From: Erodium maritimum | Lineage: Eukaryota; Streptophyta; Magnoliopsida; Geraniales; Geraniaceae | Direction of reading: 5' to 3' | Assembly (NCBI GenBank): GCA_963921825.1 | Contig: OY997589.1 | Coordinates: forward strand, 22,217,482-22,281,481 | DNA: 64,000 bases | Shown here: positions 10,834 through 23,108 of the stretch, one piece after another | Position numbering within the stretch: position 1 is the stretch's first letter | Layout of the letters: each line of letters begins with the position of its first letter | Notes under the pieces: model-generated | Database searches by the model: none | What the model saw: only the letters and a program-made list of their open reading frames with translations | What the model was told of the DNA's origin: nothing | Translations under genes and position numbers: made by a program

Positions 10834-12827
10834 TGTCACGCCCCAAATCCGGTTTTGACCGGACTCGAGACGTGAGCTAGGAACAGTAATAAAATAATAA
10901 TAAAGTTAAAATAATTGGGAAACAACTCCAAACCTTTAAAATTCCACTCGAAACCAAGCTTACCATCATGACTTACCAACCACGTATCATCGGTATATCA
11001 CTCACCCGATCATATCCTTAGACACAACCAATTCACATTCAAACATTCACTCAATCAATCAATCATAAGTACAGATCAACCAATTACATTACAATCATCA
11101 CAATTCATCTAGTTACTTATGACTCTTATATTAACCTAAAGACGAAGCATGCATCGATACTCAGGACGAACAATCATCAAAGATACATTCACAAGCAATC
11201 TTAAGGCTCGACATGGCCATTCTACCAGCACGGAAATTTCTCAAAGTATTGAAAACGATTAAACTAGTAAATCACATCTTATATGCATACTAGACTCTTC
11301 CGGTTATTAATATAATTGAAAAGCGGTTAATCTAGTGAATCACATCCTATATGCAAACTAGGACTTTTCCGGTTATTATTATCCTATAGGTATACTAATA
11401 GCATTTAAATTAAAAGTGGAGTTTAGTGCTTTTCCCTACCTCTCAAACTCTATCTGGAACTCCTAGCTGCTGACGTACGGGCTACCTCCGGTCTTCTCCA
11501 CGATCGAGGTCAAAGTTCTCCTCCTCCGAGCTCGGGTCCAAAGTCTTGGATCACAATTAAAACTATAATTAAAGACTAACCACAAGACACACACTAAGAT
11601 TAAAAAAAAAACCAACCGTTTGGTTCAAAAATCACATTTCGAAATAACGAAAAACACCCAAAGAGGAATTCAAAAGGAACAAAACTGGTCTACCACGGAT
11701 CGGGTCACGGAGCCGTGAGACTCCCCGTCACGGATGACGTCACGGAGCCGTGGGACTCCCCGTCACGGATGACGTCACGGAGCCGTGGGACTCCCCGTCA
11801 CGGATGACAGCACGGACCCGTGGCGAGTGCCGTCACGGTCTCCCTCACGGAGTCGTGACGTCTCCCGTCGCGATGCCTGTCACGGATCCGTGACGGCCCA
11901 GACTTGTTTCGTCCTTCTTCTTCTTCCTCCAGCCTCTTTTTCCCGAAAATCAACACCAAAACTCCATTTTCAGTCACCCAAAACCTCCAAAACAGTCCAA
12001 TAACTCCAATCCTCCTCTACCCATGGTAAGAAACATCAATTCAACAAAAACCCAAAGGATTTCCAAATCAAAAATCAAACAAAACTCATTTCTTTCAACC
12101 CAAATCAATAATCTAAAGCTCTAGAACAACAAGTAACAACAATCAACCACATAGAACTCAAAAACCTAGCTAGTTTAAGCAAAACCCAATGAAACCCAAA
12201 GCTTGAAATAAATGGAAAAGAGATTATGATAGTGTACATACCTTTAGATTGATGAGATGATGAAGGAAACAAGGTTTTGGTGAAGAATGGATGAAGAAAT
12301 GGTTTTGGATGAGCTCTTCTTCTCTTGCTTTCTCTTCAAGCTTCAATGGAAGCTCTCTTCTCTTCCTCTCTCTCTAATTTTCGGCTAGCACAAGTGTTGT
12401 GGCTGAAATTGTTGCTCCAATTGCCTTAAATGACCTAAAATGATGAATTACCAAAAGCCCCTTTAGATTCTATCCACTTAAGGCCATTTGGGAGGGGTAA
12501 AAGGGTCTTTTTAGCCTCTTTTCTTCCCCTCCAAGCTAGCATGGACAAGTGTCCATGTAGGGACCACTTGTCCCTAGCTAGAAATCCAGCACCTCGAATC
12601 AAATCGGATTTAGCCGATAAAAAGTCCCGGTTTGACCAAAATTGACTTTTTCCAATATTACAGTCAAACGAAAGGAAATGGCCCAGCTAAGCTAACCGAG
12701 ATGACGGCTAAGCTTTTTGGGCCCCGGTAAGGTCACGAACGACTCTCGGAGTCATCGGTTGACTTTTCCGGCCGAAAGTCAAACTTTGCCAACCAGACAC
12801 CGGGATCGAACGGGGGCGGTTCTTACA
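10834..12827 (-). mobile_element. Solo LTR A of a Ty3/gypsy element (5-bp TSD CCACC)
   Basis: The plus strand reads TGTCACGCCCC at 10834 and ends CTTACA at 12827, with CCACC directly flanking both sides (10829-10833, 12828-12832). Sense orientation is inferred as minus, because in the related copy at 28285-30958 the polypurine tract and pol precede the TGTAAG end. No internal region is present, so this is an LTR-LTR recombination product of about 2.0 kb. It shares its ends and the AGCTCGAG- and GGTCTCAAGG-type internal blocks with LTRs B-E. Confidence 0.88.
11704..11895. repeat. 35-bp tandem repeat in solo LTR A
   Basis: Three near-identical 35-bp units starting GTCACGGAGCCGTG begin at 11704, 11739 and 11774, followed by degenerate GTCACGG/CCGTGAC units to about 11895. 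The core is palindromic (CACGGNNCCGTG). The same motif type occurs in LTR D at about 29945-30080. Confidence 0.85.
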
Positions 12828-13547
12828 CCACCACTACTTGTGGTGGCCTCATCATGGACCTACACCTCCTACCTAGATCCACGGACCACTAGTTTCATCG
12901 GGAGGATGGGAAAGACTCCGGAAACGAGATAGATCGAATTGCGCCCACTATGGATCTCGGTGCGAGGCTCCCTTGCCCCCTGACCTGAATCATGATGATT
13001 GGGAGGAGTGGCTGGCTTTGCAGGTGTGGCCGACGCTGGAAGATGATGGTGGCCACACAACCCCTCCCCACTCCCCATGTGTCGACAACAACAGGTGGAA
13101 AATCGACAGCGTCCTGAGCTGTCGTAGACCCATGAGCTCTTGTTGCCCCCAACAACCAGGCGAGGTCTTCTACGAAGCCATGTCAGGCCCAATGAGTCGA
13201 AGGATCAGCAACAGCGTGTGTGTGCGGACGCATACCTCTCCATGCCAAGTTCGGTACAATCCGACAACATGGTTCCCCATATCCTGATGTTTTTCTTGGA
13301 TGCATGTTATCCCCTCAACTGGCCCCGATCTCTTACCACATGAATTTTCAGGGAATGTGTTGAAGTTCCTTGATATCACCCCATCAATAGGAGTCCGCCT
13401 CTTTCTTTTAACCCTTGGTGTAGTAGGGTACTTTGTTATAGGATCTAGCGTTCCACATCTACGGGTTAGAATAGAGTCTCACCCTTTTAATTTTCTATTC
13501 TTTTTTTTTATTTCTGTTACTTGTTTTCTTACCTGTATTTTAATCTT
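12828..13547 (+). other. GC-rich, probably non-LTR-derived segment (right of solo LTR)
   Basis: This continues the segment at 10318-10833 once the solo LTR is removed; the CCACC duplication marks the join. Reading frames are short and broken. It resembles LINE 5'/ORF1 sequence in composition only. The right side is interrupted at 13548 by a MULE and continues at 16740, where an AATAAAATTTT-type tail suggests a LINE 3' end. Confidence 0.35.
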
Positions 13548-14434
13548 GGGAAAATTACATATAACCTACCTTACAATCGCCTTTTTTTCACATCATCCTA
13601 ATGACTATTTTTATATATATATAACTCCCCTGACTTCATTTTTTCTCACTTTACTCTTTTTCCATCCAAAATCAGACAGACTTTAACATGTACAAAGCAC
13701 TTGTTGTCTTATTTTTCGAAAATACCTAAACTACCCTTAATATATAAAAACCTAATTTAACCGAACCTATCTAACATTATCTCCTCTCTACTTTCTCCCC
13801 ATTTTATCTTTACCATGCCGCCCTCCATAACCTCCTCAACCTCCACACCTCTTTTAGTTCTTATTTCAAACTCCCACCTCCACCACTGCCGCCATCATCA
13901 CCATGCCTTGCCGGAGTTGGAGCACCATCACCATGTCTCATCGGAGTTAGAACACCACCACCCACCTCCACCGGCTCGAGCTTGCCAGAGCAAGAGGACC
14001 ACCTCCATCCCTCCCTCTCTTCACCTCCACGAGTAGTGAGATCTGTCGCTTGAAAATCGTCGAGATTAGCAGAAAGACGAGCTTCTCCATAAAGCTCTTC
14101 TTTGAGGGGCTGGCGTCGTCGAGAGTGCTTCGCAAAGTCTTGTTCCGAACGTGGCGGAGGTGGAGAGACGAGGGAGAAACCGAGATGGCGAGGGAGAAAC
14201 CAAGACGTCGTCGTTGTACCTTCCGACATAACCGAGGCAGCTGTAGTCGTGCACTGCGGAGTGAACAAAACCCTATAAATCGGTAAAGATGTGGAAATGA
14301 TTGAGAAAAGAAAACATGTTGGAGGTTAAATCTCGCATTTCAGTTGTAAATTTATCTCATTCTATTCACAGTGTGCTTTCTCGAAAAGAGCTTTACTTTT
14401 TTTATTAGATTCAAAGGAAGATAGAGCGAGGCTA

Positions 14435-14699
14435 GAGCTGAAAGCTTTCCAAGAGTGGGATTCACTTCCTTTTGATTTTCTCGAAAAAATTGAACTCTAT
14501 CTCAAGAAACAACTTTGATTTTTACTATTTCCAGAGTAAGATATGTGCGAATTTTATTAATCTTTGTTTCTGTTTATGCAATTGACAAGTTGTGTGTTTT
14601 GTTTGCTACAGAACATTGTTGATAGCTTATCGGAGTATCATGAAAGCTTCGTATCCAGACCCGTTTTCGAAACTGTGGATGAGATTCCCAAATGGGCAG
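14435..14699 (+). pseudogene. Possible captured gene fragment with one intron
   Basis: An open stretch (reading ELKAFQEWDSLPFDFLEKIE) is followed by a stop, a possible donor near 14535, and then a good acceptor (TTTGCTACAG, ending 14611) leading into an open frame reading NIVDSLSEYHESFVSRPVFE. The composition looks like genuine exons rather than element sequence. The 3' side is cut by the nested MULE duplication at 14739-14747. I do not recognise the source gene. Confidence 0.35.
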
Positions 14700-14747
14700 G
14701 ATTGTACTATTTTTTTTAAAATAATACGTGAAATTGAATTTTAAAAA

Positions 14748-16242
14748 GGGTAAAATACAAATACATACCCCATACTTTACACGATTAACCGATACCTACC
14801 TCAATCTTTTTTTATAACCAATACATACTCAATTGTTACCGAAATATAACAGATAGCCCCTGCCGTCTGATTTTCCATCCATTTTCTTTTAGTTTTTTCA
14901 AAAATACCCACAATACCCTTAACCCTAAACCCACAATACCATCATTTATTTACGAAAATACCATTGTTTACCAAAATCATTTCTTATTGTTTTTATTTTT
15001 ATAAATTCAATTTATATTTATAAAAAATATTTTTATTTTAAAAAATTCAGATTTTAATTTTTAAAATTCAATTTTAATTTTTAAAACTATATAAATTTAG
15101 ATTTTAGTATAAAAATATATTAAAAAAACATATTTTAATATAAAAGTACAAAACTTCAGATTTTAATATTCAAACTAATTTTAATAATATTTCTTATTTT
15201 TATTGATTTATTTAAAATTTAATTTTTTTTCAGAAATCCTTTTTTTATTAATTAAAAATGTATAAATATTGCATATTTATAATAGTACATAAAAAAATCA
15301 GTTTCATCTTATCCCCTCTTCTTCGCCCAATCTCGTTCACCCAATCTCGCTGATTCCTCTTCCTCGCTGATTCCTCTTCCTCGCTAACCAAATTCCTCTT
15401 TGGCTACAACGATCACAACCTCTGGATCCCCAAACCTCTCCCACCTCCCAACCACAACCCCAAAATCTGTGTCCTCACTGTCGACGGCGCCGCCATGTGT
15501 GGGATCCTCTCCGGTAAGGCTCTCCACTACCTCGACCAGGCCATCAAGACCAAGTCAGGCGACCCCGACGCCAGAATCGCCGACTTCTTCGACGTCGCCT
15601 CCGGGACCAGAATCGGAGGCATCTTCACGGCGATGCTCTTCGCCACTAAGGACCAGCACCGCCGGACTGGAGAAGGCGGTGAAGGAGGCGTTCACGGGGG
15701 AGAAGATTCGTCACTTGTTCACCGGCATCAGCTGATTCTGGTGCTGGTGCTACCGGAGCAACAAGTCGTGGCCGGGATCTAAAAACAGGGCTTTTGGGAT
15801 CTGAGGGTTTGGGTCCAATGAACCGGTATTGTGGCGCTTGGGTTGGGGTTGGAGGAACGGTTGCTCTTGCTGGCCTGTGCACGGTGAAGGCATGAAAAAG
15901 TTTGGTTTTGGGGTGCTGATGGCTCATTAGGAACTGTGAATGCGAATTGAGGAGAGAGAGGAAGGAGAGAGAGGGAGGATTGAGGAACTAGAGAGAGGGA
16001 GGAGATAATTAAAACTTAAAAAAAATAAATTAGATAAATAAAAAGAATGGAATGCTAATGTAATATTGAAAGTCTGTTGAGGGTAGTTTCGTCATTTAAC
16101 AAAAAAGAGACTGACGGAGTTGGACGGTAGGGGCTATCTGTTATATTTCGGTAACAATTGAGTATGTATTGGTTATAAAAAAAGATTGAGGTAGGTATCG
16201 GTTAATCGTGTAAAGTATTGGGTATGTATTTGTAGTTTACCC
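14748..16242. mobile_element. Pack-MULE nested in the 13548-16730 element (9-bp TSD)
   Basis: TTTTAAAAA flanks both ends (14739-14747, 16243-16251). Terminal inverted repeats of roughly 125 bp start GGGTAAAATACAAATAC on the left, and the inverse ends at 16242. The ends are clearly related to the MITEs at 41109-42231 and 44541-44948. The interior carries AT-rich filler and a GC-rich cassette containing a patatin-like gene fragment (15387-15665). Confidence 0.9.
15387..15665 (+). pseudogene. Captured patatin-like phospholipase (pPLAIII-type) gene fragment
   Basis: The uninterrupted frame reads TKFLFGYNDHNLWIPK, a proline linker, then KICVLTVDG, MCGILSGKALHYLDQAIKTK and SGDPDARIADFFDV, ending near ATKDQH. 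These match in order the N-terminal region and the start of the patatin domain in plant group III patatin-like proteins (PLP6/PLP9 type). The oxyanion glycine-rich loop is changed to VDGAAMCG, and the nucleophile-elbow position reads GTRIG (group III proteins already depart from GxSxG). After about 15665 the match stops and the next stretch is in another frame. It is about 93 codons of a family of some 400-500 residues, so it is a fragment. The GC-rich codon use contrasts with the surrounding AT-rich DNA, as expected for transduplicated exon sequence. Confidence 0.82.
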
Positions 16243-16739
16243 TTTTAAAAAAATCAAATAAATAATAAGGTTTCTTAAAATAAAAATATTAAGAATTAAA
16301 GAATTGGAAATAAAAAAATTTAAATAAATAACTTCAAATTTTATTAAAATTAAAAACATAATTAATTAAACTAAAATTTTGATAAAATAAATGAGATTAA
16401 AATAATAAAGAATTTATAAAAAAATAAAAGTGTTAACAAAAAATTGATTAAGAAAATAAAAATAATGACATATTTTGTAAATTTAAATGGTTTTAAAGTT
16501 TAATTTAAGCATTTCATAGTCTTTTAGGTTTTGCTGGGACAATGACATTATTTTGAAAATTTAATGGTTGATGAGGGGTATTTTGGATATTTAACATCCA
16601 TTGAATAGAAAGTTAACATCGTTGGACTAAACTGAAAAAAAATAAAGTTAAGAGAGTTATATGTTAAATAAAATTAGGGACGTGACGTGATAAAAAGGCG
16701 TTAATAGAGTAAATTATGTGTAATTTTCTCTTTAATCTT

Positions 16740-17431
16740 TTCGCTTTAATAAAATTTTCCGCAATATGTAATCAAAATAAATATATATATATTAATCAAC
16801 TTAATGAGAAGTCTAAAAAACGTAATGGAGCGGCGGCTAGGGTTCCTTTCTCCACTGCTTTTGGTGCTTCACCAAATCACGGGTGACCTTTTGGCTTTGT
16901 TCAGCTTGATTGTTCAGTATGTTGATCTCCGGTTTAGGTGCTTGCCCAATAGAACCAAGCAGATGTGGTTCAGGTATAAGCGGTGGCTTGTTATCTCTCT
17001 CCACCGCCGTTTGGATTGCAGGAGATACATATCAAATATGGTTTCTTCAGTAACTATTTTGATTCAGGACTCATTGTCGAGTTTAATTGGGTCATTGGTG
17101 ACGCAACTCTTGCTATCAACCGTAAGAGTTTTGCGATGGTTGGCGGCGATGTCTTCCTACTCGGATTCAGAACATCAACGCCACCATGAGAGCGAAAGGG
17201 AGAAGAGTGGGGGGTCGGCGACGGCCTCTGCTACTCCATCTGCTCAAGTACCTCCTCGCTTAAGTTCACCGGTCTCGGGTGGGGTGGTGTGGAGTGTGAA
17301 CGTCTCGTCTTCTCAGCGTGTAGGGAGGAGGGAGATCGGCAGATAACAGGGTGAAACCTGGGCGGCCGGAAGACTCGGAGGCACTTGCTGGAATATAGGC
17401 AAGGCCTGCGACAGCAAACTCCGGCGTCAGT
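16740..17431 (+). other. Repeat-derived segment left of solo LTR B
   Basis: This starts with an AATAAAATTTTCCGC tail-like stretch, then a GC-rich segment with ATG at 16804 and a frame open to 17345 that shows no recognisable domain. It is joined through the GTCAG duplication to 20468 onward, so the two pieces form one older unit, most likely a LINE copy with its 3' end near 21380. Confidence 0.35.
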
Positions 17432-20400
17432 GTAAATACCGTATCAATTAAAAGAGCTAAACTTTTAATTTTGTCGACTTGAATCGTCGTGGTTGGAAAC
17501 CAGACTGAAAATTTAGATCGAGTTCAGAAAAGAAAAGAAAATCAAAAAAAGGGAGAAAGAAAGGGTTTTGGGCAGTTGGGCTGGACTGGGCCGGTCTGAA
17601 GACCAGGCCCAACTCACCCACGCGAACCAAGCCCATTTGGCACGCTGTTAGGCCCGTGAGCTAGAAGCCCAACCCAACCCTATAACCATTATTCCCCCTC
17701 CTTCTTCTCGCGTACTCGCACGCGACGAGGCACACACAGTGCCGCGTTCCTCTTCTCCTTCGATTTCTCTCTCTCGCAACCTCATTCTTCCTCGCCTTAC
17801 CCGTCATCTCCATTCCACAAATCGAGCGGCGCCGACCCCAGATTCAACACCACCACCCTCACTTTCCCTTTCTTTTGGTCCGCCTTCATCGTTACCGAGT
17901 AGCGTCGCGCCGGCGACGGAAGGAGCGACGTAGTTCGTGACCTCCCTCTCGCCCTTTCTTCTTCTCCGACCTCGCTCAGCATGAATCATCACCGTGCGAA
18001 GCTCGATTGAACGAGCTTCTCCGGAACGAGGACGGCGGAGAGCCTCTTCGCCGGAAAACCCACGGATGCTTTAGATTTGAGACGGGAGAATGGACAGGGC
18101 CGCGTTCCAGGCCTTCCCATCATGGCCACGGTGTCGCCGGAGGCCTGACGCTCTTCTCTTCCCCCTTTTCCCCCTTTTCCCCCTCTTCCTCGCCTTCTGA
18201 CGCCGTTCACCGTTCGTCGACGTCGGAACCCTCACCGGAGCTGTTCTCAGCTCAGACACATAACCGGCTGGGCCTGGACGACTCGTGGGCCTGGACGCGG
18301 CCCTGGTTCGAGATGGGTCTTGGGCCAGGCCCAGATCCAAGGTTCGGGTTCTGAACCCGGACCTGTATCGGGTCTGGACCGGACCTGGATCGGGTCGGGG
18401 CCGGGGCTGGGTTGGATTCGGGTGTGTTCAGGGCCCGGTCGGGTCTGGGTCTTGGACCGAGTCGGATTCTGGTCCAGTTCTCGGATCCGGGTCAGACTTT
18501 TAATAAATTAATTAATTATATTTAAACGACTTGAAAATTGGTTAATTAAAGGACTTTTTGGACAAATCCGAAGACTTGGACTTACCGGGACTGATTGGAC
18601 ATTTTATCTGTTAAACCCAGACTTGGACTTCGCCCGGGAAGACCGGAGTTAGGCCCGGACGTCAGCAGCTAGGAGACGTAGTTGTTGTGACCATCTTGAG
18701 GTAGGGAAAAATACTAAACTCATCTGATAATTTAAATAACGATGATAGCATGCCTATAGGATAATAATTACCGGAAATTTCCTAGATTGCATATAGGATG
18801 TGATTTACTAGAATAATCGTATTCCAATTATAATAATAACCGGACGTGTCTAGTATGCATGTAGGATGTGATTCACTAGTTTAAATCGCTTTCAATACTT
18901 GAGAAATTGTCGTTCTGGTAGAATGGTCGTGATGAGCCTTAGGATTGTTTATGATTGCCTCACATGCCGTGCTTGCCTAGTCTTTAGGTTAAGATAAGAG
19001 TCTAATTAAACTAGACAAATTGTGATGCTTGAGATATGAATTGTTGAATGAATGTTTGAATGATTGAATGAATGCCCGAACAAATGCTTGAATGAATGAT
19101 TGAGTGTAATTGATTGTGCCAAGTGGTATGATCGGGTGAGTGATAGATCGATGGATCGTGGTTGGTAAGTATGTCGGTAAGTGTAATTGTTTATATGAAT
19201 TCTTCGTGATGTGTTGTGGTAAGATTGTGGATTGCTGAACCTTGGTTGTTCTACGACCGTTTAGTATACGCTCTTGTGTGGGTGATCTAAGAGGAGTTGG
19301 TCCGGTATGGTACCTACACTGAGGGGGTATGCCGGTGTGGGGTAGTATCATAGACGAAAGATTGTTTACCCTGCGGGGATGGTTACTTGTGGTCTGGTAT
19401 GGTACCTACACCGAGGGGGTATGCCGGTGTGGGGTAGTATCATAGCCGAGAGATTGTTTACCTTGCGGGGATGGTTCCTTGTGGTCCGGTATGGTACCTA
19501 CACCAAGGGGGTATGCCGGTGTGGGGTAGTATCATAGCCGAGAGATTGTTTACCCTGCGGGGATGGTTACTTGTGGTCCGGTATGGTACCTACACCAAGA
19601 GGGTATGCCAGTGTGGGGTAGTATCATAGCCGAGAGATTGTTTACCCTGCGGGGATGGTTATGGTTACTTGTTACTTCACCCCGAGTGTATGCGTCCTGC
19701 GGGAGCATTCCGGGGAGGTTATCATGTTGCACCCCGATGATCTATGGTCCTTTGGGGACATTTCCGAGAATCCCGACGATATGTGTCCCTTCAGGGATGT
19801 TTCCGGTAGCCTCGACGTATGTGTCTCCTCTAGACCGAGGGGAAATCCGACATGACACAAGGATTATTGTGGATCGGAGTATTGTATCCGATATGACACA
19901 AGAACAAATTGTGGATATGAGTATCGTGGTTTAAGTCATTGACGTGATATTTAAATACCCTCGTCTTAATAAGTTTATCAAAGATTACATCGTCTTCCTT
20001 AATCTTCTTGAATTAATGTTTTTCCCTTAAGCGTTGAATATTATTATTATTCTCTTTACCTTAGCATCTTGTTGGTGAATCATGTTATTTGTACTTGTGA
20101 TTATTTGTGTTAGTTCAGTTTTATTACCAAAGTGGAGGTTGCTTTTACTTATTATTTTTCCCTACTAAGCGTAAGTTCACCCCTGTTTGTTTATTTACTG
20201 TTTTTACAGGCTTACTTGGTGAGTAGTTCCTAGAGGTGGTCTCAAGGCTCGAGAGCTCTTTGGGATTTGGGATTTGGGACTGGAGTTAGAGACGTACTGT
20301 CTGTTTGTGTACTTCTGTCTTTAATTGTCAAACAGAGTTGTCGACTCTTGTTTTTGGTTTTATTCAATTTACAACATTTCGTATTATTTGTTCCTTTTAA

Positions 20401-20467
20401 TTGCTATTTATTCTTTACCCTTAGTTCACGTCTCGAGTCCGGTCAAAACCGGATTTAGGGCGTGACA
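17432..20467 (+). mobile_element. Solo LTR B of a Ty3/gypsy element (5-bp TSD GTCAG)
   Basis: It starts TGTAAATACCG and ends GGGCGTGACA, with GTCAG on both sides (17427-17431, 20468-20472). At about 3.0 kb it is the longest of the family here; the extra length comes partly from internal tandem repeats. Downstream blocks (GTCAGCAGCTAGGAG near 18661, the AGCCTTAGGATTG block near 18936, the TACTAAGCGTAAGTTCACC block near 20161) are shared with LTR E and, inverted, with LTRs A, C and D. There is no internal region. Confidence 0.88.
19299..19668. repeat. 92-bp tandem repeat, four units, in solo LTR B
   Basis: Units begin near 19299, 19391, 19483 and 19575, each containing GGTATGGTACCTACAC, a GGGGGTATGCCGGTGTGG-like block and TTTACCCTGCGGGGATGG. 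The units are nearly identical, so the expansion is recent. Confidence 0.9.
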
Positions 20468-21385
20468 GTCAGGGCCGCTCCCTTGCCTGGCTCGGGGAGT
20501 CTGTATCACCGGTGAAGGGGAAGGATCAGCCGGAGCAACGAGGGGCGAGGACCGGGAAGCGGCCGCTGGAAATAGTGGCCGGTAGGGTTTCACAGGAGGA
20601 GCCGGGCTTGGATCTCGAGGGTGGGCGTGACCATGGAGGGGAACGGGCCGACAGAACCGTTGGTCTTGGGTCTTCTGATGGTCGAGTTGGACTGCGGCAG
20701 GAGATGGACCTATGTGGTGTTGGGCTCGGGGTGGCTTTGTACGGTAACCCAAGGCCTGATCTGGGTTCAATGGGAGGCGGGCCGGTGGTGAACCGGGACA
20801 GAGAGCTAGGCTAGGAGAAGGGACAAAAGGCGGGGTTGGATCGGATCATGGAAGTCGAACCTGGGTCGGGCCCAAGTGGGCATGCGGACGGGGAATCATT
20901 TGTAGCGGCGGGGGGCCACAAGCACCCCTGCCTCCAGGATTGAGTCTCTAGAAGTCCAAGGAGGGGTTGGTCGGCTGTATCACCTCCCTGGCTGATCGAT
21001 GGCGTTGGTTCCATCAACAGTCGACAAGATTCTCCCCTACCAATCCGGGGTCAGCAATCCCGCGTTCAGGAGCCCTACACGTATCACTGAAGGGAGGACG
21101 ACGCACGCTGACTTGCTGGGGGAGATGTCGGTCCACCACTATTAACTTATCACTTGGTCGGCTCGATCAGTGTCATTTGGTTGGAGCATGTTGTATCAGT
21201 GTCTTCGGATGCTACCGCAGATTTCCCCCTTCGACCGCCCCTATGTCCAGAGCAACGTTTATTTTTCTGTTATTGCATTACATTAGCTTTTTGGTTTTTT
21301 AGTTGTATGATGAGAGCAACAATGTGCTCATCGATCTATTTTACTTTCCTTAATAACATTATCATTCCTTCTAGAAAAAAGATTT
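20468..21385 (+). mobile_element. Probable LINE remnant with 3' tail
   Basis: A GC-rich stretch with an open frame 20512-20814 passes into an AT-rich 3' end whose ATTATCATTCCTTCTAGA followed by an A-run resembles plant LINE tails. No polymerase sequence is present, so like 9139-10300 it looks internally deleted. The left part before the solo LTR is 16740-17431. No flanking duplication was found. Confidence 0.4.
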
Positions 21386-21667
21386 CAGCAACACTCCATT
21401 TTGCATTACAAACAACTGAAAAAACATGTTACTACCAAAAGACTTTATCACTGCACCCTAATACGTTCTAATTAATAACTTGCTCCTATATTTGAATATT
21501 GATCAAATAGTAGATACCTTCATTTCATCCCCAAAAAAAACGCATCTCTCCTTTGTATTCCCCGATCATTTCATTTCATTGCATCTCTCATTTCTTTCCG
21601 ACCAAACCAAAAGAAAACAAACAGTATTTTAACGAAAAATGCCATGTACCATGTGACCAGCTAAATT
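21386..21667. other. Unassigned AT-rich spacer
   Basis: Nothing recognisable is present: no coding pattern and no terminal repeats. Confidence 0.3.
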
Positions 21668-21674
21668 AACTAGC

Positions 21675-21885
21675 TTGTATTACCCTTTGTTGGGTTCTGA
21701 GTTGTTTCTTCTTTGGGTTGTATGCCCTAGGTTGCTTTGTGTCTTAAGTGGTTGTTGTGTTTTGCCCTTACAATTGGATGCGTCCAATTTTGGGCTTTTG
21801 GGGTCTGTAGACAGACCTGCTCTTGTAACTCCTCTTTCGCCTTGTGAGAGGTTTCAATTTATATATGCTTTGCCGATAAAAAAAA
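21675..21885 (+). mobile_element. Short LINE 3' end fragment with 7-bp flanking duplication
   Basis: AACTAGC flanks the fragment (21668-21674, 21886-21892), which ends with GCTTTGCCGATAAAAAAA, a typical LINE tail. At about 210 bp it is a heavily 5'-truncated insertion with no coding capacity. Confidence 0.65.
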
Positions 21886-22067
21886 AACTAGCATAACCCT
21901 ACGTTCTTAGCTCATCTTCTGCACGCCGAGTAGGTTTATACAGTAAATAAATAAATCAATTCTTTTGATTCATTTTAATTCGATTTTTATCATGAAAATA
22001 AGATAATTAAATTCTTTAAAATACTATTACACTCAGTATCATTTTTTCAATGCATATATATGATATA

Positions 22068-23099
22068 GGGAAAATGACACATAACCCTCACTAATTATCA
22101 CGTTTTTTCACATCACCCCCTAACTATTTTTTGTGACATTTAACTCCCCTAACTTCGTTTTTTTTCACTTTACTCTTTTTTCATCCAAAAACGGATGGAA
22201 ATTGAACATGCGCACATCACAGCTATTATTTTTTTTCCAAATCCCAAAACTACCCTTTTAACCCACAAAAACTAACTACCCTAACCTAAAAACCTAACTT
22301 CATCTCCCCACATTTTCTATCCATCACGCCTCCACACCTTCTCAACCTCCTATCTCTAGTTCTTCTCTCAACCTCCCATCTCCACCACCACCATCACAAT
22401 GTCTTCTTTAATTTGGTTTTACTTTTCTTTTTGTTTAGATTTAGTTCTCCAATTTCAAGACTTTTAAGGATGTGCTTGTTGTGTATGATGGGCATATATG
22501 AGCAACAATTTTGTTTGTTGAGATTTATTTCTCTACAATTTCTTTTAAAAAATTTGGGGAATGTGGAAACAATCAGTATTGATTTCGGCAACATTGTATG
22601 TTTATGAAAAAGGTTCAACAACTCATTTGGATCAAAGCATGTTTCTCGGTTCATTTTGATTTGGGTTTCATCTTCATCTATTTCCCGATTATGGATTCAA
22701 GTAATAGAGAGATGTATTTTTGGTCTTGGTTGACATTTGAGTTCTCTGATTTTTTTTTCTTTTGAAATTATTGAGATGAAGATGTAGAGAACATGTAAAG
22801 ATGGAGTAAGTGGAGGGTATTTTAATAAGTCAACAACGTTTCAAAGTTGTTGGGTATTTTTCTAGTTAATATAGACATTTCAAAGTTTTGTGGTTTTGCT
22901 AAGTCAATGGCATCATTTTGAAAATTTGATGATAAATGGAGGGTATTTTCGACTTTTGATGTTAATTGGATGAAAAGTTAACAACGTTAGACTAAAATGA
23001 AAAAAAAACGAAGTTAGGGGAGTTAAATGTCACAAAAAATAATTAGGGGGGTGATGTGAAAAAGCGTGATAGTTAGTGAGGGTTATGTGTCATTTTCCC
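22068..23099. mobile_element. Non-autonomous MULE (9-bp TSD TATGATATA)
   Basis: TATGATATA lies at 22059-22067 and 23100-23108. The termini GGGAAAATGACACATAACC and the inverse form long inverted repeats (over 120 bp) with few mismatches. The interior has a pyrimidine-rich stretch resembling that in 13548-16730 and no transposase. At about 1.03 kb it is the same family as the outer element at 13548-16730. Confidence 0.92.
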
Positions 23100-23108
23100 T
23101 ATGATATA

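Larger units (their letters stand above)
13548..16730. mobile_element. MULE-type element with 9-bp TSD, hosting a nested Pack-MULE
   Basis: TTTAATCTT flanks both ends (13539-13547 and 16731-16739). The left terminus GGGAAAATTACATATAACC and its inverse at 16712-16730 begin inverted repeats of over 100 bp that share sequence with the element at 22068-23099. A 9-bp duplication and long GGG-starting inverted repeats are the MULE signature. No transposase is present. The interior has a Pro/His-rich GC block (about 13800-14280), a gene-like fragment (14435-14699) and the nested element 14748-16242. Without the nested element it would be about 1.7 kb. Confidence 0.88.

Noticed and set aside
13815..14036. 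His/Pro-rich ORF in the outer MULE
   Set aside because: Low-complexity CACCAC sequence in a non-autonomous element; no sign of a real protein.
19299..19668. Regular 92-bp array considered as CRISPR-like
   Set aside because: Whole unit repeats without unique spacers, in a plant LTR; a simple tandem expansion.
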